Positions 49,308 through 61,343 of a DNA stretch of 64,000 nucleotides are shown here, in pieces. Origin of the DNA: Daphnia pulex (lineage: Eukaryota > Arthropoda > Branchiopoda > Diplostraca > Daphniidae); contig NC_060020.1 in assembly GCF_021134715.1 (NCBI RefSeq), forward strand, positions 4,526,001 through 4,590,000. Reading direction: 5' to 3'. Every line of letters starts with the position of its first letter. Position 1 is the first letter of the stretch. The notes beneath the pieces were generated by a model. The model ran no database searches, had not been told where the DNA came from, and worked only from the letters and a program-made list of their open reading frames with translations. Both the position numbers and the translations under genes were made by a program.

Positions 49308-52300
49308 TCATTATAATCACCGATAAAAACATTTTTTTTTAAACCTTAATATCTTTTCTAAGGGGAGGGGTGTTTACTTTTGTTTGTTGTCTATCGAGAT
49401 GTAACCATGTAAAATACACCCTCAACTCAAACATGAAAGAAAGTCACTTAATATAGGCCTGTTACAACATTCAAAAAGTTTACTGACACTGTAGATACAA
49501 TGTAGGCCTACGTTATAGACAAAGTACGTGCGTATATGCCTGTTGAAATCTTATTATTTCAATATCTGTTTTCCTATCCATCACCCAGGAGTGGGCAATG
49601 GAAGGAGGCTTGAAACTCAATCCAGTTGGCCGCTCCATATACATTTGTCACGGTGGTTCTCCAACCGTTAATACTTGGGCATAGCAACATTTACGAAAAT
49701 AAAGCAATTCAATCTGGTGAGCTGATGAAGTTCCGATTTCTACAAATCCCAATGATAGACCGCAATAGACTATGCAACATCCTACGATCTTTGATTCCCT
49801 CTTGGTTCCTGGAGGGTCTTATTGTGACGATTTCAGTTTTTAAAAAAGATTTTAGCACGCAATTTTTTTATCAGTCGATTTTTAATCATTTTAATCGATA
49901 TTTTAAGGTAGTTCGAATATTGTGTCGTCTGCTTTCGTTTTGTTTAAAATACGTGGTTGTGCACGAAAGTCGTTGTTAATTAATTAAAGTAATTTTAATA
50001 AAATTACAAAAGTGGGGTTTTCGTGTCAACTCTGGTTACTTCTCTTTATAGAATCGCTTAATGCACACTCCATGCTGTTTGCCAGGTAAAACAAAACTAA
50101 GAATACTAAGAGAATGATTATCATTGGAGCTTAAATAGACGAGAAACCTTTCAAAATTTTTGAAATGTTAGTTCCCGTGGGTCATGGACGTTCAGGCCCG
50201 TGAAATTCAGGCTTTTCCTGACTAGGCTTTATCATGTAAGCCTTCTGCCCCTGTCAATACATGGCAGTTTGTTTGCACTACACATAGGCCTAACCTTTTT
50301 CCTTTGTGCTGTGTAGATTTTAGGCCTTAGCCAGCCATGATAACCACAAGATATGACAGTTTTGCCTGTGCTGGTATTTACTTTTCATCACCAACAATCT
50401 CAGTCTCATCATCACTTGGGTAATATTTTTCGATACTTTTATTAACCTGTGATGTATCTGTGTGATTTGCAGTATTACATGTAAACCTTAAATTCTCCTG
50501 TCATTAACCATTAGAGTTTACCCACTGTCTAATTTTCAACTTTTTCTTACTTGTTGTTTCTGTCAATATGTTCGTAACCCATTTTTTATTTTTTGTTTTA
50601 GATAAACAGCATCCTGTTTCATTGGAGATACCACCAATGGTCCAATGTCGGTCGAGTTACGAATCTCTTGTTCCCCTTTCTTTAAATACCCTCTGTGTCC
50701 TCGTGTACACCCGTGTGTGTGTGGGTGTATTCATGAGGACGTCCTTTTTCCCATCCCCCCTGGTGGATTCAACTTTTCTGTGGATGGAGCAGCACTTTGT
50801 GGATGCCTGGCCGTATTTCACAGGCATAAAGGTAGGAAAAATATATTTCTATTCTTTATTTTTGTCTCTTTGCTGGCGTTGGTTATAAATAGTTAAATAG
50901 TACAGAGTACGATCATTCCTGAGCTAGGCTGTTGAGCCACTGAAACCGTTTCCTCTTGCCGTTTTTGTTTATTCAGTCAGGGATCATTAAATAACTCATT
51001 TGTAGAACGACTGCAGATCAGGCTCGGTTTTGTGCCTCAACAATCAAATTTGCAAATAGACAATTGACGGAGAGAACTGCCGCCGCACCGGTATCTCCTC
51101 TTTTAAGTAACATGTGGGTTTTTCCATGTAACAGACGAACGAAACAGATATAGCTAGCCGTTAAAAGAACAAAAGGAAGAGGTTTGCGTCCTTTTAAAAA
51201 CAAAACATGATTCTCTATTCTGTGCTGTCGTTGCGAAATCTCAATTCTACTCTCTGAGGAATCCGTTGTCATTTATCTTTAACAATTTGCTGAAATACTT
51301 TTTATGTATCCTATTTCCGGTCATAGTCCCAGACGAACAAAGTAGATTCAAAGATTATGGATTATATGAAATTGAAAATAAATAATTTGTGATGCTTTCG
51401 TTATTCTAAAAGCATAAATAGGCTTACTCTATGGATTAGCCGCAAGTCTCATCACCCCATTATACGCCGTAGGCATAGCTATTCCGCAGTTGATATTACC
51501 TTATAGTCTTGCGTCATCAGAAACTAAACTGATGTTTTGTTGTTCAACTGTAACCATCACAACAAGGAAGAAAACCAGACGTCGTTCCTTATATATATCA
51601 TGTGTCTGCTTAGCGATCGTCGAGTCAACAACAAAATGGCAGTTTCGTTATACCGTATTATTTATAGGCTCATTGTTTGACCCATACTGAATAATATAGC
51701 TGCGGCTGGAATGGTACGGGAATGGTACTCTACCGTCCCGAATGTAGCTACACTGATTTCCATGCATCGTTTTAGAACAAGTGAACTGCTCTTCGGCTGA
51801 GCATGGAAAAACAAAATGCGGAGGAGGCATATTTGAATTCTAAATGTAATTCTCATGAAAAAAGTTTCGTTGCCAACATTTTGAGAGAGGTACGTATTAC
51901 GTAGTAATAAGAAGATTTATAAAGTTTCATTAGCGTATTTGGACCTACAAACTTTTCCTGGACAGTGGACATTCATTACATTGCCATAACTTCCGTTACA
52001 TCTTTCTTAGGAATGTCAAGTTCTTGCGACGTAATTCGGGTAAAACAGAGAGATTATGAAAGTTCAACAAACAATTTATTCAGCTAATAATTGCGTAGGT
52101 CTTTGTCCTTCAAAAAGTTCTCACAATTCGATAATCTACTGCAAGGGCGTGTCTTCTCTGTAAGTCTATATTATTATATGAACAATATCTTCAAGTTCAA
52201 GGAGGACATACGACAAAGTTTAAAAAGTCTGATTAGATTTGAAATTATTTTCTGGACAGAAGTTAATCCAATAATCCATTCATGATTTCCGGATTTTTTT

Positions 52301-54934
52301 TCTGTCCACCTGCGATGAACTTCCAGGCACTTTTTTATCCGCTTTGCTTGAATTCATTATTGGATGTTAAACTTGAACTTGAAAAAACCACACAGTAATC
52401 TCACATTTGCTGGAAAAGCACAGATTAAATTCTTGATAACATAAACCTGCAGCGCGTGCCTAACTGCGTAGCTTATACGCCAACGCAATCCGCCATTTAC
52501 AGTAGCAAAGAGGGGGGTGGGAAGTATTAATCGCGTTCATAGAAGAGACTCTAGGTAGCCTAAATTTGAATGAGGTTCAAATAGAACGTTTCTAATTTAC
52601 TGATGAAGTAAAAAGCTCGTGATAGTCGTAAATTGGCAACTGTCGATCTATTTTTATAAAGAAGTATGACACTCATTCATATCATTTGATTGGTGCCATA
52701 AAGCGACAGATTACAAGTCACAGTGTAATAATGCCAACAAAAAGAACATTTTCAGTTTCAGGCGGTGACTGTAGACAAATTGTGGTGCTTTAAAAGATAT
52801 CCACGTCGTTCTTTTTCCTTTCCTTTTATGAATAAGAAATCCAAATCTGATATGAATATCAAAAGTTCGCTTGGGTGTGAACCGCTTTAAAAAATCGACC
52901 TTTAAAACACAATCCCGAAAAGCAGAAGCATGAAGATGATGAGATTCAATTATTTCAAGTTTTTAGTATACCCGATTAAATATTGCAAGAGTTTCAGATG
53001 GGATACTACTTCTTTTAATACTTAGACCTAACTGGCTTAAAATAAATAAAAAGAAATACTTAAATAGATTATGCAACCTTCCCTTTATCTATTTAGAATC
53101 ACTAAAGGTTCCCTATTCTTTTTTGTCGGAGAAATTTTTCAGAAACCCAAGACGGGTTTTAAAATCACGTCATAAAATAAAATGTAGTAAACTTTTTCGC
53201 ACTTTAAATTTGGATACCTCAATAAAATTGCGAAATGAAAAAAAAAAAATAGTTTACTGTCGGGCATGGCCGATGCCAGACTATTTATGGTGTCGTGCAG
53301 TGGTCTCTCTATGCGGGGAGTTTAAAGTAGTCATGAGTGATTACCATTCTTGGCAAGTTTCACGATTCCCGACCATGCCTCTAAAACGCAAGGCTGAAAA
53401 ACTTTTCTAGCCGTTCCATCCATTGATCACCTTAATTGATGGATATACTGATAGTGAATGGTGCACGGTGAGGTTACTCACGCACACTTTTCCGTTCATT
53501 CATCCGATCGTTCGTTCACACAGCTTTTTAAATTCGCCATGAATGATTTTTCAGTAACTTGTATTTTACTTGCCAATCCATCTTTCACTGTTAAAACATT
53601 AAAAAAAAAATGACACGGTTTATCAATTAGGTGATTTGCCCGCGGTATGGCCTAACGGAACCAGAATAGGACGCAGACTTGTCACGTTCACACCTATTTA
53701 ATATGTACAGCAGCTGCAGCTTGAAAGGAGGTGATGCTGTGTGTGTGTGTTACTCTCTTGTCGGTTACCGACTTTGGCGACCCACTGTGCGATTACGAGG
53801 TAGTATACGAACTCGAATGAGGCAAGATTGCATTCAATAGTTTTTTTTTTTTTTAGGTAAAGTCTGTCCCGAAGGTGCTATCATTTCGTGCACGTCGTAA
53901 AATTTATTACGTACTAGTTAGTCCTAATATGGATGAATGAATTTTTTCTCCTCCCTAAAATAAAGCAGTCGGGAAAATCCCTCTGTCTGCTTTCCAGGAA
54001 ATTCGTTCAACACCTCATCAGGAGGTATAATATAAACTCAGCAGCACATGTGTGTGAAACAAAACACTGGATTTCCAAAATTTCGTAATTCTTCTGTTTT
54101 CATTTTGTATTTTATAGGTTGTTAATTATTTAGATCCTGGATCAAACAACCGTCATCTTTGTAGTCCATACAATCAAATTCTAGTAGTACCATGCAACTT
54201 AATATTTAGGTATAGTGTTTCTTTCTCACTTCAATTGTGCTTGATAAGAAATCACATATCAAATTAACTTGGTCAATTTTCATTTTGAATGACAGAATAG
54301 TTTTTACCGTGTGGGTGGCCTTCGTATATGATTCATGATCAAGTCCGAGATGTGGCAAATGTTGATTAAGAACAAGAAAGAAAGTGCACTAAACACAGTC
54401 CATCCCGATGCAAACCTGTAGTGGGTGGGTAAAAAATCATTGATGTGAACTGTTGACCTAACAACGAAATCCCTTGGATACTACAACAGTGACCATATGA
54501 CCGCTATCTGGAAACCTAATGCTCTTGTTGGATATGTCGGCATCTCGGGGAGACCCGCAATCATCCGCCAAAACAAAAACTTCAAAGCCCCATGAAGATG
54601 GTAACTCGGTACTTCTGCTGCAGGTCATATCAGGCCTCACTTTCTAATGTTTTTCTTTTGTTTTTTTTCCGGACGGAGGGAGGGGGAGTTTCAAATCTGT
54701 TCAGTCGTTAACCTTATCACTTATATAGATGGTCCAGTTCTTTAAGTCGTTGAGCCAAAGAAGACCTCTGAGGACAAACACGGCAGCACTGGAACCCACC
54801 AGCAAATATTTCTCCGCTGGAAAGATTCATCCCACGCTGAAGCCCAGAGGTTTGCGCGCGCTTACCATCCAGCGGCCTTATGGGACTGTCTACACCTTTT
54901 TGGAGGAGTCAACGATGGGAGGGAGCTGTTGAAC
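49308..54934. other. 5.6 kb gene-poor spacer after nidogen
   Basis: The left end is the nidogen 3' UTR; AATAAA words occur at 49698-49703 and near 49997. The rest is AT-rich with no recognisable exon. Frames at 50568-50888, 53123-53410 and 54729-54932 (all plus) lack homology and conserved composition. A GC-richer island at about 54.7-54.95 kb ends at the first TATA box of the next gene. No terminal repeats, transposase or retroelement remnants were recognised. Confidence 0.55.
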
Positions 54935-54943
54935 TATAAAAGG
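54935..54943 (+). promoter_or_regulatory. TATA box, distal promoter of the Cys-rich peptide gene
   Basis: TATAAAAGG with an initiator-like GTCAACG 25 bp downstream (A at 54960). A strong splice donor (CGTG then GTGAGT) follows at 55148/55149, and a good acceptor ends directly before the ATG at 56184. This predicts a noncoding first exon of about 54960-55148 spliced to the coding exon. Assignment to the peptide gene is inference. Confidence 0.45.
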
Positions 54944-54959
54944 GGATCTCGTCGGAGTC

Positions 54960-55148
54960 AACGTGACAGACACCTTCTACCTGTGATTGGTTGTACCACT
55001 CAAATAGGGTGAACTATTTCAATTTCGTGTAAGTTATTACATTGAGCTTCGTCCCTTCCGTTTGACATCAACCAACTTCCTCCGCACCGCAATTGTTCAG
55101 GATCACTACACTTCAAGCACTTCAACTTCAAATCAACTCCGATCCGTG
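54960..55148 (+). other. Predicted noncoding first exon of the peptide gene
   Basis: Starts at the initiator 25 bp after the TATA box and ends at a GTGAGT donor. It contains no long open frame. The matching acceptor would be the TTAG at 56180-56183, giving a 1.03 kb intron. Confidence 0.35.
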
Positions 55149-55875
55149 GTGAGTTAGTATCTCCTTATTACATTTCACAATTGTCAACTGTCTGATTTTA
55201 AATTCAAAGGGCTTCAACAAACAAAAGTGCGTATCACTTTTTTTCCTGTTTATTCAGGAATTTTGTAATAACCTGTTCGAGAGAGAGAGAAGCAATGCCC
55301 TTATGGCGTATACTTAACTTGATTCGAATTTTTACCGGAATCTGCTTTTTTTTTGCTGATCTAAAAATAAATTTGTAGTAAAAAAAGAGAAAACTATAGC
55401 TGAATAATCTCTCGAAGAGACATTCTCTTAGCAATAAACTTCTTAACAACAAAGTCCAGCATATCTTTTATTGGTGCGTTGAAACATGGCCCACACCTTT
55501 TGGCTCAGGCCTGTCCACCAGCAGGTGCATGGGGGAGAAACTGAGAGACTCCAATTTTCAACCATTCAAAAGAAGGCATTTAAAGAGAACAATACAATAA
55601 GATGGGGGTGACGGGGAACTAAATTCAACCTCGTGGGTCAACAACAGTTTTCGTGGTAATAGCTGTAAAAAAAAGGGTCTTATGCAATCGCATTCCGACA
55701 AGACATTCTCACCATAATAAAAAAAAATCCAAACTTGAATCAAAGGCTACCGGCACTTGCATATTAAACGCCAGACAAGAAGGTTCGAGCTATTTTTATC
55801 CGATTTATGTCTATCAGAGAAGTAATAAATCATAGCATGCTGGGACGATAAGGCGCAGTAGAAACTAGCATGGTT

Positions 55876-55883
55876 TATAAATA
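55876..55883 (+). promoter_or_regulatory. TATA box, proximal promoter of the Cys-rich peptide gene
   Basis: TATAAATA with an arthropod initiator (ATCAGATC, A at 55904) exactly 28 bp downstream, and 280 bp before the ATG at 56184. This is a second promoter candidate for the same gene. Transcripts from here would carry an unspliced leader. Confidence 0.5.
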
Positions 55884-56183
55884 GGGTCAGGGAACTCCAT
55901 ATCAGATCGTCGTTTTTAAGTCACTCACAGGCAAAAAGTCGTCTCTAAAGAATAGATAACAGGACAGTCGGCACGCAGAGAATTAAAGAGTTTCCAATCA
56001 TTAAGGAAGAACGAGACAGTCGCATTTATGTCTTACGTGGAAGGGATGGCCGAAAAAGGCGCCGATGATGCAACACACTATTGTGTCTATAAAAGGCACA
56101 GCTAGAAGAACTTGCCTTTCGAATTTTGAAATACCGGCACGTGCGCAACGAAATGTTCATGCAACCTGTTGATTCCACCTTAG

Positions 56184-56582
56184 ATGAATTCGAATCACCT
56201 GCTATTGGCGACTCTGGCCCTCTGTCTGGCGGACTTTTTGGAACACGTTCATTCATCACCCACCTTAAGTAGTATCGACTCTTTTGACGACGTCGATATG
56301 ACTCTTCTACGCCGAGCCATGCGACAGGGAAATGACTGCGATTCACAGGTACTGGCAAAACAAAATTTATAGTGTCTGTAGAATTTGATGAGCCTATTTT
56401 CATTTCGCCAGTTTTCATTTGATTTAATTATTTTTTGATTTCCGCAGGAAGAAGTTCGAGAGCTGTGCCAACGTTGCGCAAAAGTGACCAGGTCAACAGT
56501 GGCATATCCTCTCTGCTGTCAACCAAGAGAGAATCCACGAATCTGGTGTATGAAATTCCTGGCCTTCGGGATCAGCAAATAA
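56184..56582 (+). CDS. Small secreted cysteine-rich peptide precursor, family unknown
   Basis: I do not recognise the family. Two exons, 56184-56348 and 56448-56582, joined in phase 0 by a canonical intron, encode 99 residues. Residues 1 to about 24 form a signal peptide with a hydrophobic LLLATLALCLADFL core. An acidic Ser/Asp-rich stretch follows, then a dibasic Arg-Arg at 43-44, a plausible prohormone cleavage site. The part after it has six Cys (52, 62, 65, 78, 79, 89) with spacing C-x9-C-x2-C-x12-CC-x9-C, enough for three disulfides. The end reads WCMKFLAFGISK; its Gly is not followed by basic residues, so amidation is not indicated. Layout and size suit a neuropeptide, hormone or other secreted regulator; a defence or structural peptide cannot be excluded. 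Two TATA promoters precede it and an AATAAA lies 191 nt past the stop. Confidence 0.75.
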
Positions 56583-56772
56583 TCTAGACACGCAATGAAG
56601 AGACTAACAATTCCGACGACACTTTCGATAAGCTATTAACAACTATTGAAATACTCATTTCAAATTTCCAAAATGATCTCAAAATCGGCTCATTCCCGTT
56701 ATTTAATTAGAATCCAGGGATGTTTTAAGCACATTTATTGTATGTATAGTTCCAGCAATGATATCTCCACAC

Positions 56773-56778
56773 AATAAA
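56773..56778 (+). terminator. Poly(A) signal of the peptide gene
   Basis: Canonical AATAAA 191 nt downstream of the stop, in AT-rich sequence before the next gene. Confidence 0.5.
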
Positions 56779-57456
56779 TGTATGTACTGACTACTGAGCA
56801 TTAAAAAATATACATCTAATAGAAATGAATTAAATTTTTAAGGTACACGCATCTTTTTTCATGATAAGCGCAAATAGGCAAGCTTACCGTCAAGTATAAA
56901 GCAGATTTCCAATTTTTGTTACAAATTTTTTCATCGAGAGAGTATTATTAGAATGAGAAAGCAACACGATCAGTGGCGTGAGAACTTCCGTGTATTTTTT
57001 TTTTAAGTTTTTTTTTTTTTCAATGTTCCTTCGTCGGATTTAATTGCTAACCATTGCTGCATGTCTTTCCGGTCATCGTAGCGTTACAACCAAGCATTCT
57101 TCCACTTTCGTTCGCCCACACTTCCGATATTCCCTTTCTAGTACACACACACAGATTTTATACAGTGGCGTCCTTCGCAGTCTTGGCGGATTGAATTTTT
57201 TTTCTTTTTGTATAACCCATTCCAGTAAATAGTAACGAATAAACCAGAATAAAAGACTTGTTTTTAATTAAATTAGACACGTAGAAGGACTAGAAACGTC
57301 GAAACTATTTTTTCGTTAAGATTTTACGCACTAAAAGAAACCAGTTTCTTGAAATTTGGCAGCCCCTACTTTCAGTTGACAGTCAACTTGATAAACTTTC
57401 TCATCATCCGACTCACCGATAGGCTCCAACCACGTAGTTGAGATAAAAAATAAAAA
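56779..57456. other. Spacer with TMX1 promoter region
   Basis: AT-rich sequence of about 680 bp with T runs near 56995-57020. No exon recognised. The TMX1 5' UTR should lie at its right end. No clear TATA box was found. Confidence 0.5.
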
Positions 57457-58639
57457 ATGACGCCAATTCGAAATTTCTGTTTCGTCGCGTCTTTATTATT
57501 TACAATTGTTAACTGTGCACCCTTAAAAGTTTTGGATGAGCAAAATTGGGATGAAATGCTCAATGGTGAATGGATGGTAGAATTGTGAGTGCTGTCTTTT
57601 TAAAGCTTCCTCTTGTTTACTTACACATTGAAGATCAACTCGACTATACCGGGCTGTTCATTTATTGAAAAATAATTAACAAATAGTCTGTTTTTTTAAT
57701 TTTTAATGTAATATTTGTAATTTTTTAAACTAATTCACCCTTTTTTTTAATGAAATCAAGCTACGCTCCATGGTGCCCTGCATGCCGAGCCTTGGAACCA
57801 GTTTGGGTGGACTTTGCTTCGTGGAGTGATGATTTAGGAATAAAAGTTGGACATGTTGATGTTACCACTTCTCCTGGTTTGAGTGGTCGCTTCATGGTTA
57901 CAGCCCTTCCAACAATTTATCAGTAACATATTATACTTGTGTTTTCACCATTCAAATTTGTTTTTTTGTTAACTTAAAACTCTTCTACTTTAGTGTCAAA
58001 AATGGAGTTTTCCGCCAATATCGTGGTACGCGAGACAAAGACGAGTTCATTAGCTTTGTTGAAGAGAAAAAATGGGAACAAGTTGAACCTATCCCTGGTT
58101 GGAAATCTCCATCTTCCATTCAGATGTCTATTGTTTCTGGATTCTTCAAACTGTCTATGATGCTGAGAAATATTCACACCCAAATCACAGAAGAACATGG
58201 AATTCCATACTGGGGATCCTACTTGCTATTTGCTCTTGCCACCATAATTGTTGGAGCTGTTCTAGGCCTTGTTCTAGTTTTTCTCATCGATTGCTTCTAC
58301 CCTGCCAAAGTTGCTGTAAAAAGAAGCGACCTTAATAAGGCATCGAAACAAAACGAAAAAGTCAGTTTGATTCAAGAACCTATTATACTATGAAAATAAC
58401 TAACCAAAAGAATTTTTTAGGATGATGATGACGAAGACATATTAGACGAAAACACCCAATCTGAGGGAAAAGACGAAGACGATGAATTCAGCCAGTCAGA
58501 GCAGGACGAAGCTATGGCTGACGAAGGTTCACAGGACGACGAAGAAGTAAATGAGAAAAATAAAGAAGAAACCGCTGAAGAAGGTCCTTCTTCATCCAGT
58601 CCTGACGTTCGAAAAAGACGTAGTCGGAAAGCAGACTAA
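57457..58639 (+). CDS. Tmx1: Thioredoxin-related transmembrane protein 1
   Basis: ER membrane protein disulfide isomerase that acts on membrane-bound clients. Four exons: 57457-57584, 57761-57922, 57994-58360, 58421-58639. Total 876 nt, 291 residues (human TMX1: 280). A signal peptide of about 20 residues is followed by one thioredoxin domain with active site WCPAC (Cys about 48 and 51), the CPAC variant typical of TMX1, and the cis-proline loop TALPTIY. A single membrane segment lies near residues 173-196 (LLFALATIIVGAVLGLVLVF). The cytosolic tail is very acidic (Asp/Glu/Ser-rich) and ends in basic KRRSRKAD, as in the family. The domain faces the ER lumen. Confidence 0.94.
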
Positions 58640-59399
58640 TAACTCACCAGCTGCTATACCTAATTACTAACATGATATTTCTATTTTCCCTAAAAATGTT
58701 GGTTAGGATCTGAGTGAATGGGAATGATAATTTTATCAACTTTGCCTGGCTTGTTGCCTTCTTTGTTAAATAACCTAAGTGATAGAGAAATCTGGGGAGC
58801 TGTAACCAATCTTGAGAGCCTTCTGATCCAAGATTTATCCAGGATCTCTCAATGGGTACGCACACTTTGAAAGGGAAAAGTCTTCGTTCTAATCTCAAAG
58901 CCTTTCTTCACTTCTTTATAACTCGTATTTTTTAAGTTTCTTGTGCAGGGCTAGGGGCATTCCAAAATCTCCTCTTTATGATTGTCTTACTGCCCAGTTG
59001 AATTGATTGTCGTTGATGATGGAGATGAAACTAATACATTGAAGTGAAGTTATTTCTGGTTAACGGGTTAAGTACGTAGGTCAGAACTGATTAAAGTCTT
59101 AAGGAGTAAGGGATTAAGTTGGTAGTTTTCTTGAATTTAAATCTTGAAATTACATCAGGTAATGATCTAATCAGCTTAAGATTAAGACAGGGTAGTGTTT
59201 AGTTTATTGTGAAGGACAAATGATAAATTTTTTCAGCCAATGAAAAGCAAGATTTGGACCAATGAGCGATTGAATTTTGCGCTGTGAACGGTACTGTTAT
59301 GTTTTTTGGGGGTATATATTTGAGCACAATGTACGAAAGACCTCAGTCATTGAAAGCTTGCAGTTGTGACATAATTTCTTAGCTCAAATTCTCAAAACA
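58640..59399. other. TMX1 3' UTR and F-box gene promoter region
   Basis: Tandem plus-strand genes 760 bp apart. No canonical AATAAA was found close to the TMX1 stop. The right end holds a well-spaced TATA and initiator for the next gene. Nothing else is recognised. Confidence 0.5.
59313..59348 (+). promoter_or_regulatory. Core promoter of the F-box/WD40 gene
   Basis: TATATAT at 59313-59319 is followed 32 bp later by the consensus arthropod initiator TCAGTC at 59343-59348. The predicted start (A at 59345) gives a 55-nt leader before the ATG at 59400. Confidence 0.65.
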
Positions 59400-61343
59400 A
59401 TGGAAGCTCTTCAAGATTTCGTCGAGTTGCTGACAAGTGAGTTCTTACAAATCCATGTAAAAAAAAGAAGAGTAATAACATGTGTTTCTTGTTTTAGATT
59501 CCGGTGTTCCTGAAATTGCTGAGCAAATTTTGGGCTATCTAGATTACAAAGATTTGAAAAATGCAGAGTTGGTTTGTAAATTGTGGCATGACGTTATTCG
59601 AAATGGGAGAAATTGGAAGCGTTGTCTGGAAAAGGTTTGGTTTCTACAAAAAATCAATATTTAAATTGTTTATTAATTTGAAGTTCTTTTATATTTAGAT
59701 GCTGTGCAATCCTACTTTGAAGAAGTTATATAGTCGTTACATTAACGAGCCTAGTACGCATCAGCGCATCAACGTTCAAATTAAGGATCATATTTATTTT
59801 AAAGCGGCTTGTCACACTGTCATGCGTTACCATCAGGTAAGAAGAAGGGTTTAAGGTTTCGCGCTAACAAAATAACTTATGTCTTCGTTTTCAAAATCTT
59901 GTAGCGACTCCTTTACAACTGGATGAGTGGTGCCCAGCAAGAGGAGTTGTCAGAAGGGATTAACGTTTTTGGGAGAAAGGTTTCTTTTGATATGAATTCT
60001 CGGTACATTGTGATTGGTCAAATGGATGGAAAAATCCTTGTTCGGAATCGGGAAGACGCGACACTCGAACACCGTCATACTCCGGTATTTTTTAAATTAG
60101 CAGAAAATCCCCCCAAAAAACAAGTAATAATAATTTTCAATTTCGTGGTTTTATTACAGGAGTTTAAACTGGAAGGATCACAATCAGAAATTCGTTGCAT
60201 GCAGCTGAATGAAAATAACCTTCTTGTCTGCGGAGGACGTAGAGGCGTAATTACTTTTTGGGACGTTCATTTGGGAAAATTTGTGAGTTATATTTCAATT
60301 CATACATAATGTTTGTGATTTTCATGGAATTCCTTTTTTCAATTTAGCTAAAACGCTTTACAGCAAATGAAACCTACAATACAGACCATTTGCGATTTGG
60401 AAATGACCTCCTAATAACGGGTTCCAATTCACAGGTAAATCATTAATAAAGCTTAATTTTCCGCATTATTACCTATTTGACAATTTAAATATTTCGAAGG
60501 AAACCCATCAAAGTCGTCTTACCATCTGGGACATAAGAAACATATCTCAAATTTCACACAAAGATGAAATTGTGTTCCTGGAGCAATCAATTTTTGGGTT
60601 GGGAATGGACGAGAGATTTATTGTTTTGCTTGTTGGCAAGGAATCAATTTTCGAAGTTCAAGTCAGGCTTACGCAAGACCCTTTGATTCTCGTTCATTCT
60701 ATGATATTCCGCTCACATGCGTTTTGTGGATTTCACTACGAAGATGGATTCGTTGCCGCTGGCTCCTATGACGGGAAAATAAGGTAATAGGAAAATAATT
60801 TTGTCGATGTAATCACAAATAAAAATGTATTCGTCATTTTCAGAATATGGGATGCTGAAACTGGAAATTGTAAGCGAATTTTGCTTCGACCTTCATATGA
60901 TTCGGGTCCAATACGACTGAGGTATTATTTAATTCCTACATTTTGATATTGATGAAATAATCATTTTATTATTACTGTCTGATTAAATAGGTTCAATTCT
61001 AGGTTTCTTGTTACCAACAATGCCCAGGGAATTAGTATCTGGAACTTTAAGGAGGCAGTCAGCAACTTCTTATCTCCCTATACGAAACTTCTCTATTGTT
61101 CCTTCCAGGTACGGTTTTCACCCATTGCAAGTGAAATGAATTGATTTTTCTAAATATTTCTTACTTTTTCTATAGACGCGTTCGGGATCACAACCGGAAC
61201 AATGGTCTTTCCTAATGGACGATTTTGAGATCATTAGATTTGAGCATTCTTTAATAACTGATCTGCTACCAGATCTACCAGGTAGACACAGGGGGAAGAG
61301 CTTCGTTGTAAGGCATCATTTTCTAAGTCAGTGGTTTTACTGA
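59400..61343 (+). CDS. F-box/WD40-repeat protein
   Basis: Likely substrate receptor of an SCF (Skp1-Cullin1) ubiquitin ligase: the F-box binds Skp1 and the WD40 propeller holds the target. Ten exons: 59400-59436, 59498-59634, 59699-59836, 59905-60084, 60160-60282, 60348-60434, 60500-60783, 60844-60921, 60991-61108, 61176-61343. Total 1350 nt, 449 residues. The F-box is at about 13-60 (VPEIAEQILGYLDYKDL, AELVCKLWHDV) and resembles that of beta-TrCP. About six WD blades follow, for example LLVCGGRRGVITFWDVHLGK, RLTIWDIRN and AAGSYDGKIRIWDAETG. The propeller diverges from beta-TrCP and I cannot name the target. Exon 9 has two possible acceptors 12 nt apart (before 60991 or before 61003), both in frame. 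Confidence 0.87.

Noticed and set aside
50568-50888. 106-codon open frame preceded by an acceptor-like sequence
   Set aside because: Two overlapping frames are open, the composition is T-rich and no donor or domain supports an exon.
53123-53410. 95-codon open frame with Cys and Trp
   Set aside because: AT-rich codons, no signal peptide, no splice evidence and no known family. An apparent inverted GGCATGG word here is too imperfect to call a mobile element.
54729-54932. 67-codon open frame just before a TATA box
   Set aside because: It ends 2 bp before a well-placed TATA box, so the GC-rich block is better read as promoter-proximal DNA. No homology recognised.
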